A stretch of 41,291 nt of DNA from an uncultured beta proteobacterium (GTDB taxonomy: Bacteria > Pseudomonadota > Gammaproteobacteria > Burkholderiales > Burkholderiaceae_C), in NCBI GenBank assembly GCA_903914615.1, contig CAIWPS010000779.1, positions 1 through 41,291 of the forward strand, given 5' to 3'. Within the stretch, counting starts at the first letter, position 1. Every line of letters begins with the position of its first letter. Below, one piece after another: positions 27,601-34,500 of the stretch. Below the pieces are notes generated by a model that worked only from the letters and a program-made list of their open reading frames with translations, did not search any database and was not told the DNA's origin. Position numbers and translations under genes: made by a program.

Positions 27601-29611
27601 GAACCGGCCGGCCCTGGACAAAAAGCTGGATGGCTTGCGGTACGCGGACTCATTCCTGATTCGCATGGAGCGCATGATCGAGTGGCTAGACGGCGGAAAG
27701 TCGGGCCCGTGGCATGACAACGTTTGGAACCTGGCCTCGGACGCGCAAGGCGACGAGTACACGATGCAGCATCAGGTGACCCATGCAGTGACGGACGCGC
27801 TGGCCAACATGCCGGCAGAGATGCGCCGGCGGCTGTGGACAGAGAAGGTGAACGTGGAGGGCGTGGGAGAGCCACTGACGCGCCGTAGCCTGCTTTCCAT
27901 GGCCTTCAACATGGGAAACGAAGGCAACCTCGACCGGCTGCGAAAGACGTTCGTTTCTCACGGCTGGGATCCGGACGCTATCCAGCGCATCGGCGGCATG
28001 CTCACGCGCGAAGAATGGCAGTTCGTGCAGAAGACGTGGGACTCGCTGAAGCCGCTGGGCGAGCGTATGAACGCGCTCGAAAAGCGGTTGACGGGCCTGC
28101 CGCCGGCGATGGTGCAGCCGACGCCAATGACGATTCATCTAGACGGTGGCGAGACGCTGCACCTGGACGGCGGCTACTACCCGATCAAGATGGATCCGAA
28201 GTACTCGGACAAGGGCATCGCCCAGGATGCTAAGGAAACGGCGCAGAACGCCATGCAGTCGGGGTATGTGCGCGCGACTACATCCAAGGGCTACACGAAG
28301 GAGCGTACGGGCTTCGGCGGCCCATTGCTGCTGGATTATGAGCAGGTGTTGACCGATCACGTCGCGAAGGTGGCCAAGGATCTTTCGCATCGCGAATTCA
28401 TGCTCAGCACGCAGCGCCTGCTGCTGGATACGGAGGTGCGCAAAGCTCTGCGGGAGACGCTGGGCCCAGCCTACGAGGCGCAGTTAATGCCCTGGCTGCG
28501 CACGATCATCAACGACCGCAACGGCAGCGCCGTGCAGGGGCTCGGCAAACTGAGCAGCGCGATGCAGGCGCTGCGCGGGAATATCGTGGCGGCGTCGATT
28601 GGCTTCAAGGTGTCGACGTCGCTGCTGCAGATCACGCATGCGCCCAGGATGCTGCTGTACGCCAAACCGGGATCGATCGCGCAGGCGCTGGTCGACTTTC
28701 TGGCGCGGCCGCGCGAGATGACGCGGGAGATACAAGAGCTCTCGCCCAACGAGATGCGCTTCCGCGGCGATAATCTGGATCGTGACGTACGGGCCGTGCT
28801 GCGCGAGCCGAGCTACAAAGAGGGCTTCGCCAGGAAGGCTGCGCAGGCTGCGCGTTTTTCGCTGGCGACCGTCGACCATCTCTTCAGCCACACTCTGTGG
28901 AGCGCGGCGTACCGTGACGGGCTGGCAAAGTACGCCGATCTTCCCGAAGATGAGGCACAGAGCAAAGCTGTGCATGAGGCAGATAGCGCGGTGCGGCTGG
29001 GGCTTGGGACGCAGGCGCCGAAGGACCTGCCTGCGATCATGCGCAACAACGACTTCAATAAGATGATCACGACGCTGTACGGCTTCCACAACGGCGTCTA
29101 TAACCAGCTCCGCGACAATGCTCATCAATTCCGGTACGGCGAAGGAAGCGCGGCCGGCCGAGTAGGTAAGCTGACCTATGCGACGATCCTGACGGCGATC
29201 GTGCCGTCACTGCTGGGCTCGCTGGTGACGGGAGATGGGCCGAAGGATGGAGAGAACCCTGGGCTGTGGGCGGCGAAGAAAGCGCTTCTGTTCTCGGCCG
29301 ACACGGTGCCGGTGCTCGGCTCATTCGCGCACGCCGCTGTGGAGCGCCGCGACATGCAATTGACGCCGCTCGAAAATGTATTCACGAAGGCCGGCAAGGT
29401 GGCAATGGACGCAACTTCAGGTAAAGAGGATAAGGACTGGCTGGGCATTGGTCTGAATGCGGCCGAAGCTGCAGGGGATGTGGCGGGAGTTCCGGGATCG
29501 GGGCAGCTCGTTAAGACGTTGCGCTATGCGCATCGCGCTAACCAGGGCAAGATCGAAAACCCGAGCTGGTGGGATGCGATCGCGGGCGGAGGCAGCACGG
29601 CGCATAAGTAG
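21689..29611 (+). CDS. Giant (~2640 aa) polyvalent ejection protein: N-terminal HDD motif, PBECR-like nuclease, DdrB-ParB-like domain, HExxH zincin motif, LPD38-like C-terminus
   Basis: AHDDLDSLTRIDEG near the N-terminus; RVVFGAKSGDGLDQLFYIKKMNDGSIVHVEEVRTGRKRLAAVSLRKHP; YRLVEAADLIPSHNP...GGNSRTMSTVRLYRDGKG; LVHETAHMYLE; C-terminal NQLRDNAHQFRYGEG...TGDGPKDGENPG. GTG start 21689 overlaps the previous stop and has gaaagga upstream. Confidence 0.8.
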   Translation: MSTPNQPLSIAQQMLHEGSLPDMPDQSGQQVTGVPMRAVVSAVAATDPDREAYYQQLAQRTGMGVDLVRHDPKAAQQRALNVDLDQRDLEIRNPILADQLRDPNFAGVAHDDLDSLTRIDEGAMRLRAISQNPEALNGLTPTQREAVIDERTRVAMERYRNGGGNGFWSGAYAEAKSAAASFNTGVTGFFKPIIDDVGTGIEDALDTPKALMDGLTGIDPSFQGLKNVWVRPHGSATRDVTQQAQDYLSAPILSGPQKTLIDPVTKQPFANPDYSGWGRGLGNAVEQVPGQLLALYLGGGALGAAGEAAGVDGAAAAAEAGSGEASAPSMAGEAFAHKTLPMVLGTQAAQTTYAQARQKGADQKTAAMAALYAGVANYAFMGKMPEPVPAESFGGLAGQYFARSAAFGTGMAVSDNAIARGSYDPDRGLLEDVPQSILQMAAFEGLGAGGQLADLGGEAIARWRGRNAAPQAPAEPTPFAQTMADQVAAVEQSKLRARSPQDFQQSVNQQFEGDASLRIPAQEFVNYFDAQKLDPAMMANRVGVRNLEEAAAAGSDLEIPSAKFFGQLDPEHQRGLLSDVVDPMTEMTARQAEQHRAELQEFLANGGVSKLMEDARQADAETQATPGWQAVKDEMRQRYVEAGVSEREAEDKATLDANVHANLAREAGLTPEELFHSTNPKVKVGDAPSSSEIPTHQQPWYQSAIDGIRSVVAAAKQKGDVKKWTKYAPVSDWLRGAAKNVGLTLDGFEHGLDADAVRHANAAHSDAKSEKNRGLVAITDEDFEKIPLVVSEPDRVVFGAKSGDGLDQLFYIKKMNDGSIVHVEEVRTGRKRLAAVSLRKHPAAANIDKVITNLDHNVRNDGGRTPLIVVDGPGADKSEGAAEPGKTLYQSRSPIGGADGKQSTLLTPGGKLPAKYRLVEAADLIPSHNPQTFAVNGDYPQGVQERAYDKSKEAQARVIDQAQNYEPAYTINTNPDAVNGPPVITPDGTVLGGNSRTMSTVRLYRDGKGDVYRNALREQAGDYGLKPEEVDAMKEPVLVRQVQAPQSVDAMRRLGTDLNRSMTGALGATEKAVSVGKNLKPETLRWVSDELNAGDMTLREMLAARGGEVLKRFVQDGALTERERPQYIDSATGGLNESGKAFVEKALLGSVFDDPRLMESAPKSIVAKIERSLGAITSFASRGDAWNIVSALREAIDEHGSIQRSGSTVEDRIGQTSLFGEERNPLVDALVRVLASKPNAVKEAFDAYARDSDENLPGQNRMFGEASAFDAFNHAFGSKLSEQEFEDGRRSADESHGGPLPVSSGSDAHLPVASAGDTGSGGEELPRSGGGSREAVAKPESGGLVPGAQPEPAAAAEPLESIPDHPYASQETQAVSAEHGTRTLIPGTLGWMRRLPDGSFEIGKTKIGNFSTLVHETAHMYLETIRDLVKRPGASDRLKGDYQKILDFLGAKDGEDLTTEQHEKWARANEQYVREGKAPSPGLKGVFQRFAYWLHGVDGRAKDLGVELDPETRGVLDRMYQSERTVDQAAEETGPSMFKSPEEAGWTEAEFQKYAETKGIGVDQAKEQVRAELNAAAEREQTESRREEQRNVYDAAMEKIDKRPEYTAIRSLRKGKLDTGEEISLNRDQLVEQFGEDRVKALQKAHPGLYRLEGGADAESVAEIFGYHSADEMLQSLTAAPRRKAAIEQATRDYLVNKYGDVRYDGTLNDRARYAIENKERGANIYRELRALKAKVAALEKNASDAKAAMAGIEIAPMDAYRAAAKQMIDQKAIADLQPSRYLDASRRYSRDAFDALRSGNVKRAAEAKHKELLNHFLFPEATEARDYVDKFEKYVKQAVTSKGIQQRMALAGGDYRTQFNWLLARYGLAPAAEPPGRSLRAWADEMYDMGKEPANAPNILDSTKGRNYRNVPLSEIRDLHDTLLNIQALARQEFKTFVQGKQIVFAEAKQAMIDSARQNLREKPEKVFEENRPALDKKLDGLRYADSFLIRMERMIEWLDGGKSGPWHDNVWNLASDAQGDEYTMQHQVTHAVTDALANMPAEMRRRLWTEKVNVEGVGEPLTRRSLLSMAFNMGNEGNLDRLRKTFVSHGWDPDAIQRIGGMLTREEWQFVQKTWDSLKPLGERMNALEKRLTGLPPAMVQPTPMTIHLDGGETLHLDGGYYPIKMDPKYSDKGIAQDAKETAQNAMQSGYVRATTSKGYTKERTGFGGPLLLDYEQVLTDHVAKVAKDLSHREFMLSTQRLLLDTEVRKALRETLGPAYEAQLMPWLRTIINDRNGSAVQGLGKLSSAMQALRGNIVAASIGFKVSTSLLQITHAPRMLLYAKPGSIAQALVDFLARPREMTREIQELSPNEMRFRGDNLDRDVRAVLREPSYKEGFARKAAQAARFSLATVDHLFSHTLWSAAYRDGLAKYADLPEDEAQSKAVHEADSAVRLGLGTQAPKDLPAIMRNNDFNKMITTLYGFHNGVYNQLRDNAHQFRYGEGSAAGRVGKLTYATILTAIVPSLLGSLVTGDGPKDGENPGLWAAKKALLFSADTVPVLGSFAHAAVERRDMQLTPLENVFTKAGKVAMDATSGKEDKDWLGIGLNAAEAAGDVAGVPGSGQLVKTLRYAHRANQGKIENPSWWDAIAGGGSTAHK
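25548..25766 (+). CDS. Overlapping +1-frame small gene (72 aa) inside the giant ORF linker
   Basis: AGGAG at 25536-25540, 7 nt before ATG 25548; MDADQQTKATEDRYRSVREATRIYLSHPPGIREAAVRNYHAAEGDRGRQLQSLKAADWCREHNLNLPPLPNH; GC-rich third positions. Confidence 0.5.
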   Translation: MDADQQTKATEDRYRSVREATRIYLSHPPGIREAAVRNYHAAEGDRGRQLQSLKAADWCREHNLNLPPLPNH

Positions 29612-29613
29612 CG

Positions 29614-30210
29614 CTAGCGCGTGGTGGCGGCAGTGTGATGGTCGATCGCGCGCAGACGAGCTGCATTCACTTCGACGCGCGATAGCGCGTCGAGGTCATC
29701 ATGTGCACGTGCAGCGAACTCCGGATCTTGCATCTGCCGTGCGAGGATAGGTGACTTGGAAAGAAGTCGGCGCTGCTTGACTAAGGTCATCCTTGCGTAG
29801 AGTAAACGTAGACCTAAAGCAATGCAGAGGCATATAGCGAGCGCCAGCGGCGGCCACGTGCCTCGGTCGTATCTAAGTATCGACGCAAAGATGAGCAAGC
29901 CGACGCTGGTAGCTTGCAACGCCTGAGTGCCTCGGGACGGGGTGTTTCCTGAAAGATCGCCGATATGCGAAGCAGTTAGCCTGTTGAGCTTGCGTCGAAT
30001 TGCGAATCTCCGGATGCCATACCACGTGGCGGCCATGACAATCGCGAAAATCGCCATCGTAAATACATTGAACTGCTCGTCGCTCTCGAGGTTGCTCCAC
30101 CATTCAAGGGAGCTGATCACCGCGCGATAAGCCAGCAGGCCGGCAAAAACGCCTATAGCAATACCCAGTGAACGACGCACTTCGAAATGTTTCTGCAATT
30201 CCCTGCGCAT
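29614..30210 (-). CDS. Predicted 4-TM membrane protein with C-terminal ejection-protein-like HDD motif
   Basis: Start ATG at 30210 with SD GGAGG upstream; TM segments SLGIAIGVFAGLLAYRAVI, FTMAIFAIVMAATWYGI, ALQATSVGLLIFASILRY, PPLALAICLCIALGLRLLYA; C-terminal SPILARQMQDPEFAARAHDDLDALSRVEVNAARLRAI. Confidence 0.75.
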   Translation of the reverse strand: MRRELQKHFEVRRSLGIAIGVFAGLLAYRAVISSLEWWSNLESDEQFNVFTMAIFAIVMAATWYGIRRFAIRRKLNRLTASHIGDLSGNTPSRGTQALQATSVGLLIFASILRYDRGTWPPLALAICLCIALGLRLLYARMTLVKQRRLLSKSPILARQMQDPEFAARAHDDLDALSRVEVNAARLRAIDHHTAATTR

Positions 30211-30248
30211 TGGCTTTTCCTCCGGAAGCGACAGTCTAACATGACTCA

Positions 30249-30280
30249 TACCCGTATCTTTCTACAACTAAAGCACACTC
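30249..30280 (+). promoter_or_regulatory. Promoter-like bipartite element, copy C
   Basis: TACCCGTATCTTT...GCACACT; same 24-bp offset as copies A and B. Confidence 0.5.
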
Positions 30281-30301
30281 TTTTTGGGAGAGTGCTGCGG
30301 G

Positions 30302-33283
30302 ATGACGATCACTTCGACTTCGCGGGTGGCGGGTCCTTTTTCGGGAACAGGGTCGACCGCTTCATTTCCATTTACCTTCAAGGTGTTTCAGCAGAGTGAC
30401 CTGTACGTAGCGCTGCTGGATTTGACCGGCGGCGCGATCACTGTGCTGGCTCTGACGACGGACTATACCGTTGCGTTGAACTCCGATCAGGACACCAATC
30501 CCGGCGGATCGGTGACACTGACGACGGGCGGCCAGGCGGGCGGCGTGCTGGCGACAGGGTTTACGCTCACGATCACCTCGAGCATGGCTGCGTTGCAAGG
30601 CGTGGACCTGTCGAACGGCGGCGCCTTCTATCCGGATGTGATCAACCAGGCGCTCGATACTCTGACGATCTTGATCCAGCAGCAGAACGATACTCTGCAG
30701 CGCACGATCGTCTTCCCGCTGACGGACGGCAATCCCCCGGCGTTCAGCACGACGCTGCCGTCTGCGCCGGCGCGCGCGGGCCTGATGCTCGGCTTTGACA
30801 GCAGCGGCGACCTGGCGACATACAACTCCGTTCCGGAGCCGGGTCCCCAGGGTTCCCAGGGTCCCCAGGGGACACCGGGGCCGGCCAATACGCTGGGTAT
30901 CGGTACGGTTGCGACGGGTGCGGCAGGAAGCTCCGCAGCAGCCACAATCACCGGTGCATCCCCCACGCAAACGCTGAACCTAACAATTCCTCAAGGGATT
31001 CAGGGCATCCAGGGCATACAAGGCGCACAGGGCGTACAGGGCGTAGTCGGCCCGAGTGGTGCATCCTTGAACTATCGCGGCGCGTGGAGCAGCTCTACGA
31101 CCTACGCGCTCAATGATGCGGTCTCGGTTTCGAGCGTGCTGTACGCAAGCATCCAGGGTTCGAACCTGAATCAGAATCCGTCGACGGCAACGACGTACTG
31201 GGCGATCTTCCCAGCGCCGACGCTCTCGACCTCCATCCCGCCGATCGCGTCCGGAAGCGGTTCGTCCGGTTCCGCAGCTACGGCAGCCAAGGGCGACCAC
31301 GTTCATCCAACGGAGGTCACCGGCGTCGCAATCGCTCCTGCGTCGATCGCCGCAACCGGAAACATCGCCTCGGCCGGCGTCATCACGGATATGGAAATCG
31401 TCACACTGAGACAGCCCAACAGGCTCAACCTTGGGTGGGCGGTTCAAGACGTCAACGGCAATGTTGCGCTGGGTGTGACCAACACGGGTGCTGTCATCGG
31501 AGTCAATCAGCTTCCGACAGGCGCCACGATAAGCGGGTCTGATCTCACGCTGCCGGGCAATCTGTTCCTACCCAACGGCCTGCTCTCCGACGGTGAAATC
31601 GTCTCCATCAGTCCTTACAACTACCTCGGCCTTGTCTGGGCGTTCATCGACAGCACGTACCAGGTAGCGTGGGGCATCACCAAGGCGGGCACGCTCTATA
31701 TTCCCGCGCCTTCGTCCTCGGCAGCCATCACAGCCAGCGCGGCCGCGCCGCTCAATCAGACGGGCAATCCACTCGCGCCCAATGTCGATAGCCTGAGTTT
31801 CTATTACGCTCCGGACGGCAGTGCGGTGCAGCAAGTCAGCCGTGTTGCTGAGGTTACCGCTTCCACCTTCGCGGTTGCGACGGGTGCGGCTGTTTCTTCG
31901 TCCAGGGCGGCCATTCCGATGACTACCGACTCAAGCAACCACAACACGCAGCCTTCGCCCAATCAGGATGCGAGCTGGATCACCTACCTCAAGACTCCGA
32001 CGGCCGGAGGCGCGCCCACGATCATGAAGATGAATCGCTGGGGTCAGCACAAGATTCCGATGACCACGGGATATGAAAAGCTCTTCGCGTTATCCCATGT
32101 GCTTATCGGTGGTCAGAGCCTGGCGGACGGTGCGGCGTCCACGGCGATCAGTCTTGCCCAGCCATTCAGCAATGTAATGTTCAACGCAGGCGTACGGCCT
32201 GGCGGCAATGCAGGTCCAACCGTTCCGGCCATGCCTGCGCCGACCTCGATCGTCCCTCTTGTTGAACAGACCGACGCGACAAACGCCTATGGCGAAACCA
32301 TCGCATCTGGTTTCGCCAACACGGTCTATCAGTGGATGGCAGAAGCTGGCATCCTCATGCCTCTGCTGTTATCTGACTGGGGCGTCGGAGGCTTCGCGTA
32401 TGCCTCGCTCGCGAAAGGTACGCAGCCATACGCCAATGGCCAGGCGCAGGTCTCGGGAGGGCTGAGCTTGTTCTCTGCTGCGGGATATGCATCCTATGGC
32501 GTGCGCTCTCTGCTCTGGGTGCATGGCGAGGCGGATGCATTCACTGCCGCGTACGATGCGAACCTTGCAACGATGCAGGCGAACTTCGAGGCTGACACAC
32601 TCGCGCTGACCGGGCAGCCCACGAATATCCCCATGTTCCTCTGCCAGACATCTGGCCTCTGCTCCTATCCCGTGGCAAACGGTCTGCTGCCGACAACGAT
32701 CTTATCGCCATATCTCCAGTTGCAGGCAGCCATCAACAATCCTGGAAAGATCGTTCTCACCGGGCCTAGTTACATGTGCCAGTACAACACGGGTCCGAGC
32801 CCGCACATGATCGCCCAGGGCTACCGTAAGCAGGGCGGATATTTCGCCAAGGCATTCCTCAAGCAAGTCTTCCAGAACGAAGCGTGGAGGCCTCTCTCGC
32901 CTCGCAAGATCGTGCGCGACGGCTTGAATATCTATGTTGATTTCTGGGTTCCGGTACCGCCGATCCGGATCAACGTTGCCGACGTGATACAGCCAACCTG
33001 GGCTGGAAGCAAGTATGGCTTCGAATACTTCGATAGCAGCGCCACGCCGCCAGCAATCAGCGCCGTGAATGTGATCGGCCCGACGACGTTGCAAATCGTG
33101 CTTGCGTCGGTGCCTACGGGGAGTAACAAACAGCTCCGCTACGCCTATACATTCACGCAGAATACGCAGCCTGGTCCTACCACGGGGCAGCGCGGCAATC
33201 TCTGTGACTCCGATACCGCAACTAGCTGGTATGGCGATGCTCTGCCTAACTGGTGTGTCCACTTCAATCAGGCGATCAACTAA
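30302..33283 (+). CDS. Tail fiber/spike: T7-fiber-like N-terminus, two collagen-like segments, C-terminal SGNH/sialate-O-acetylesterase-like domain
   Basis: TSTSRVAGPFSGTGSTASFPFTFKVF; GPQGSQGPQGTPGP and IQGIQGIQGAQGVQG; LIGGQSLADG, DWGVGG, LLWVHGEADAF, SPHMIAQGYRKQG blocks. Confidence 0.8.
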   Translation: MTITSTSRVAGPFSGTGSTASFPFTFKVFQQSDLYVALLDLTGGAITVLALTTDYTVALNSDQDTNPGGSVTLTTGGQAGGVLATGFTLTITSSMAALQGVDLSNGGAFYPDVINQALDTLTILIQQQNDTLQRTIVFPLTDGNPPAFSTTLPSAPARAGLMLGFDSSGDLATYNSVPEPGPQGSQGPQGTPGPANTLGIGTVATGAAGSSAAATITGASPTQTLNLTIPQGIQGIQGIQGAQGVQGVVGPSGASLNYRGAWSSSTTYALNDAVSVSSVLYASIQGSNLNQNPSTATTYWAIFPAPTLSTSIPPIASGSGSSGSAATAAKGDHVHPTEVTGVAIAPASIAATGNIASAGVITDMEIVTLRQPNRLNLGWAVQDVNGNVALGVTNTGAVIGVNQLPTGATISGSDLTLPGNLFLPNGLLSDGEIVSISPYNYLGLVWAFIDSTYQVAWGITKAGTLYIPAPSSSAAITASAAAPLNQTGNPLAPNVDSLSFYYAPDGSAVQQVSRVAEVTASTFAVATGAAVSSSRAAIPMTTDSSNHNTQPSPNQDASWITYLKTPTAGGAPTIMKMNRWGQHKIPMTTGYEKLFALSHVLIGGQSLADGAASTAISLAQPFSNVMFNAGVRPGGNAGPTVPAMPAPTSIVPLVEQTDATNAYGETIASGFANTVYQWMAEAGILMPLLLSDWGVGGFAYASLAKGTQPYANGQAQVSGGLSLFSAAGYASYGVRSLLWVHGEADAFTAAYDANLATMQANFEADTLALTGQPTNIPMFLCQTSGLCSYPVANGLLPTTILSPYLQLQAAINNPGKIVLTGPSYMCQYNTGPSPHMIAQGYRKQGGYFAKAFLKQVFQNEAWRPLSPRKIVRDGLNIYVDFWVPVPPIRINVADVIQPTWAGSKYGFEYFDSSATPPAISAVNVIGPTTLQIVLASVPTGSNKQLRYAYTFTQNTQPGPTTGQRGNLCDSDTATSWYGDALPNWCVHFNQAIN

Positions 33284-33292
33284 GGAGCAATT

Positions 33293-34102
33293 ATGTCGCG
33301 AGCTTTCAAGCTTTCTGGAGTCACCTTCACTGCGACCGGCCTTCCTAGCATCTATGACCCGTCGTTCTTGGCGCCGAATCTAGTCGGCTGGTGGGCTGCC
33401 GATCAGGGCCTGACTGTAAACGGATCCAACCAGGTCACGAACTGGAACGATCTTTCAGGCGCAGGTAATTCGTTGGGCAATCCCACGGCGGCTAACTCGC
33501 TCGTCGAAACGCTCGCTGGGCAAAATGGGCTGCCTGTGCTTTCTTCTCCGACAGCTTCGCCCACGCAGGGTTACTGGGTGCAAAGCGCCGCGGCAATTAC
33601 CGCATTGGGCTTCAGTCTCACCACTCCATTCAGCATCAATGTAGTAATCAAGCGGCAGGCTGCCGGCGTGGTCAACGAATCACTGATATCGAACAACCCC
33701 TCTGCTGGCTTTGCTGGATGGCAGTTGATGATTGGCACCAACTTCGGAAACGTTGCGCAATTCAGGATTCAGACAACCGCGGGTAGCTCGTTTTCTGTCC
33801 ACGGAAGCACGGTGCTCAGTGCTGGAGTCGCTTATGTGATTGGAGTAACTTATGACGGATCCGGAACCGCCGCTGGCATCCAGATTTACGTTAACGGGGT
33901 AGCGGAGACCATGACAATAGCGATCAACACCGCGACTGGCGCTGTTGCCAATGGACTGCTCGAAATCGGCGGTTGGGGTGCAACTAGCAATAACTTCCGC
34001 GATGCAGATTTCTTTTGCGAAGCCGTTATTGCCAACGTAAAAATCACCACGGCGCAGATAGCCCAGTTGACGGCTTACTACCGCGCCAAGTGGGGATTCT
34101 AG
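33293..34102 (+). CDS. LamG/concanavalin-like jelly-roll protein (tail-associated)
   Basis: LVGWWAADQGLTVNGSNQVTNWNDLSGAGNSL...FSINVVIKRQ...YVIGVTYDGSGTAAGIQIYVNGV...AQLTAYYRAKWGF. Confidence 0.7.
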   Translation: MSRAFKLSGVTFTATGLPSIYDPSFLAPNLVGWWAADQGLTVNGSNQVTNWNDLSGAGNSLGNPTAANSLVETLAGQNGLPVLSSPTASPTQGYWVQSAAAITALGFSLTTPFSINVVIKRQAAGVVNESLISNNPSAGFAGWQLMIGTNFGNVAQFRIQTTAGSSFSVHGSTVLSAGVAYVIGVTYDGSGTAAGIQIYVNGVAETMTIAINTATGAVANGLLEIGGWGATSNNFRDADFFCEAVIANVKITTAQIAQLTAYYRAKWGF

Positions 34103-34195
34103 GCCTGGGAAAACCTGTCGTTTCTTCTACCGTTCTTTAACGCATGGATCGACGGCCGGTGGCCAAGTGTTTGCAGGAAAGGATTATGAGTCTAC

Positions 34196-34477
34196 GTGGA
34201 TGCGGATGCGCGGCATTACCAAAGCCAGCTGCACGAGATGAATCAGAAACGCATGGATGCGCAGGACGAGAAGCTCGATCTGATCCTGGAATCCGTGTCG
34301 CGGAACGATTCGCTTCATGAGGAGTTTCCGAAGCTCGTCGAGCGCGTTGGCAATCTCGAAAAGCAGCGGGAGTTTGGCAGGGGAGTTATCGCCGCAGTTG
34401 CGCTGATCGGCGGTATTACCGGCAAGTGGACCGGGTCTCTTGTGGAGTGGTGCTTTCACCATTGGTCTGGCAAGTAA
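34196..34477 (+). CDS. Small coiled-coil + single-TM protein (holin/hemolysin-XhlA-like)
   Basis: QDEKLDLILESVSRNDSLHEEFPKLVERVGNLEKQ followed by GVIAAVALIGGITGKWTG; GTG start. Confidence 0.45.
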   Translation: MDADARHYQSQLHEMNQKRMDAQDEKLDLILESVSRNDSLHEEFPKLVERVGNLEKQREFGRGVIAAVALIGGITGKWTGSLVEWCFHHWSGK

Positions 34478-34500
34478 CTCAACGGGAAAAGGAGATAAGA

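Noticed and set aside
30996-31050. CRISPR-like or other short tandem array at the repeated cagggcatacaaggc sequence
   Set aside because: 9-nt periodic codons for collagen-like Gly-X-Gln repeats in the fiber gene; no spacers.
30302-34102. Diversity-generating retroelement as in phage BPP-1, given the BPP-1-like head module
   Set aside because: No reverse transcriptase-like ORF and no adenine-variable TR/VR repeat pair seen near the fiber or LamG genes.
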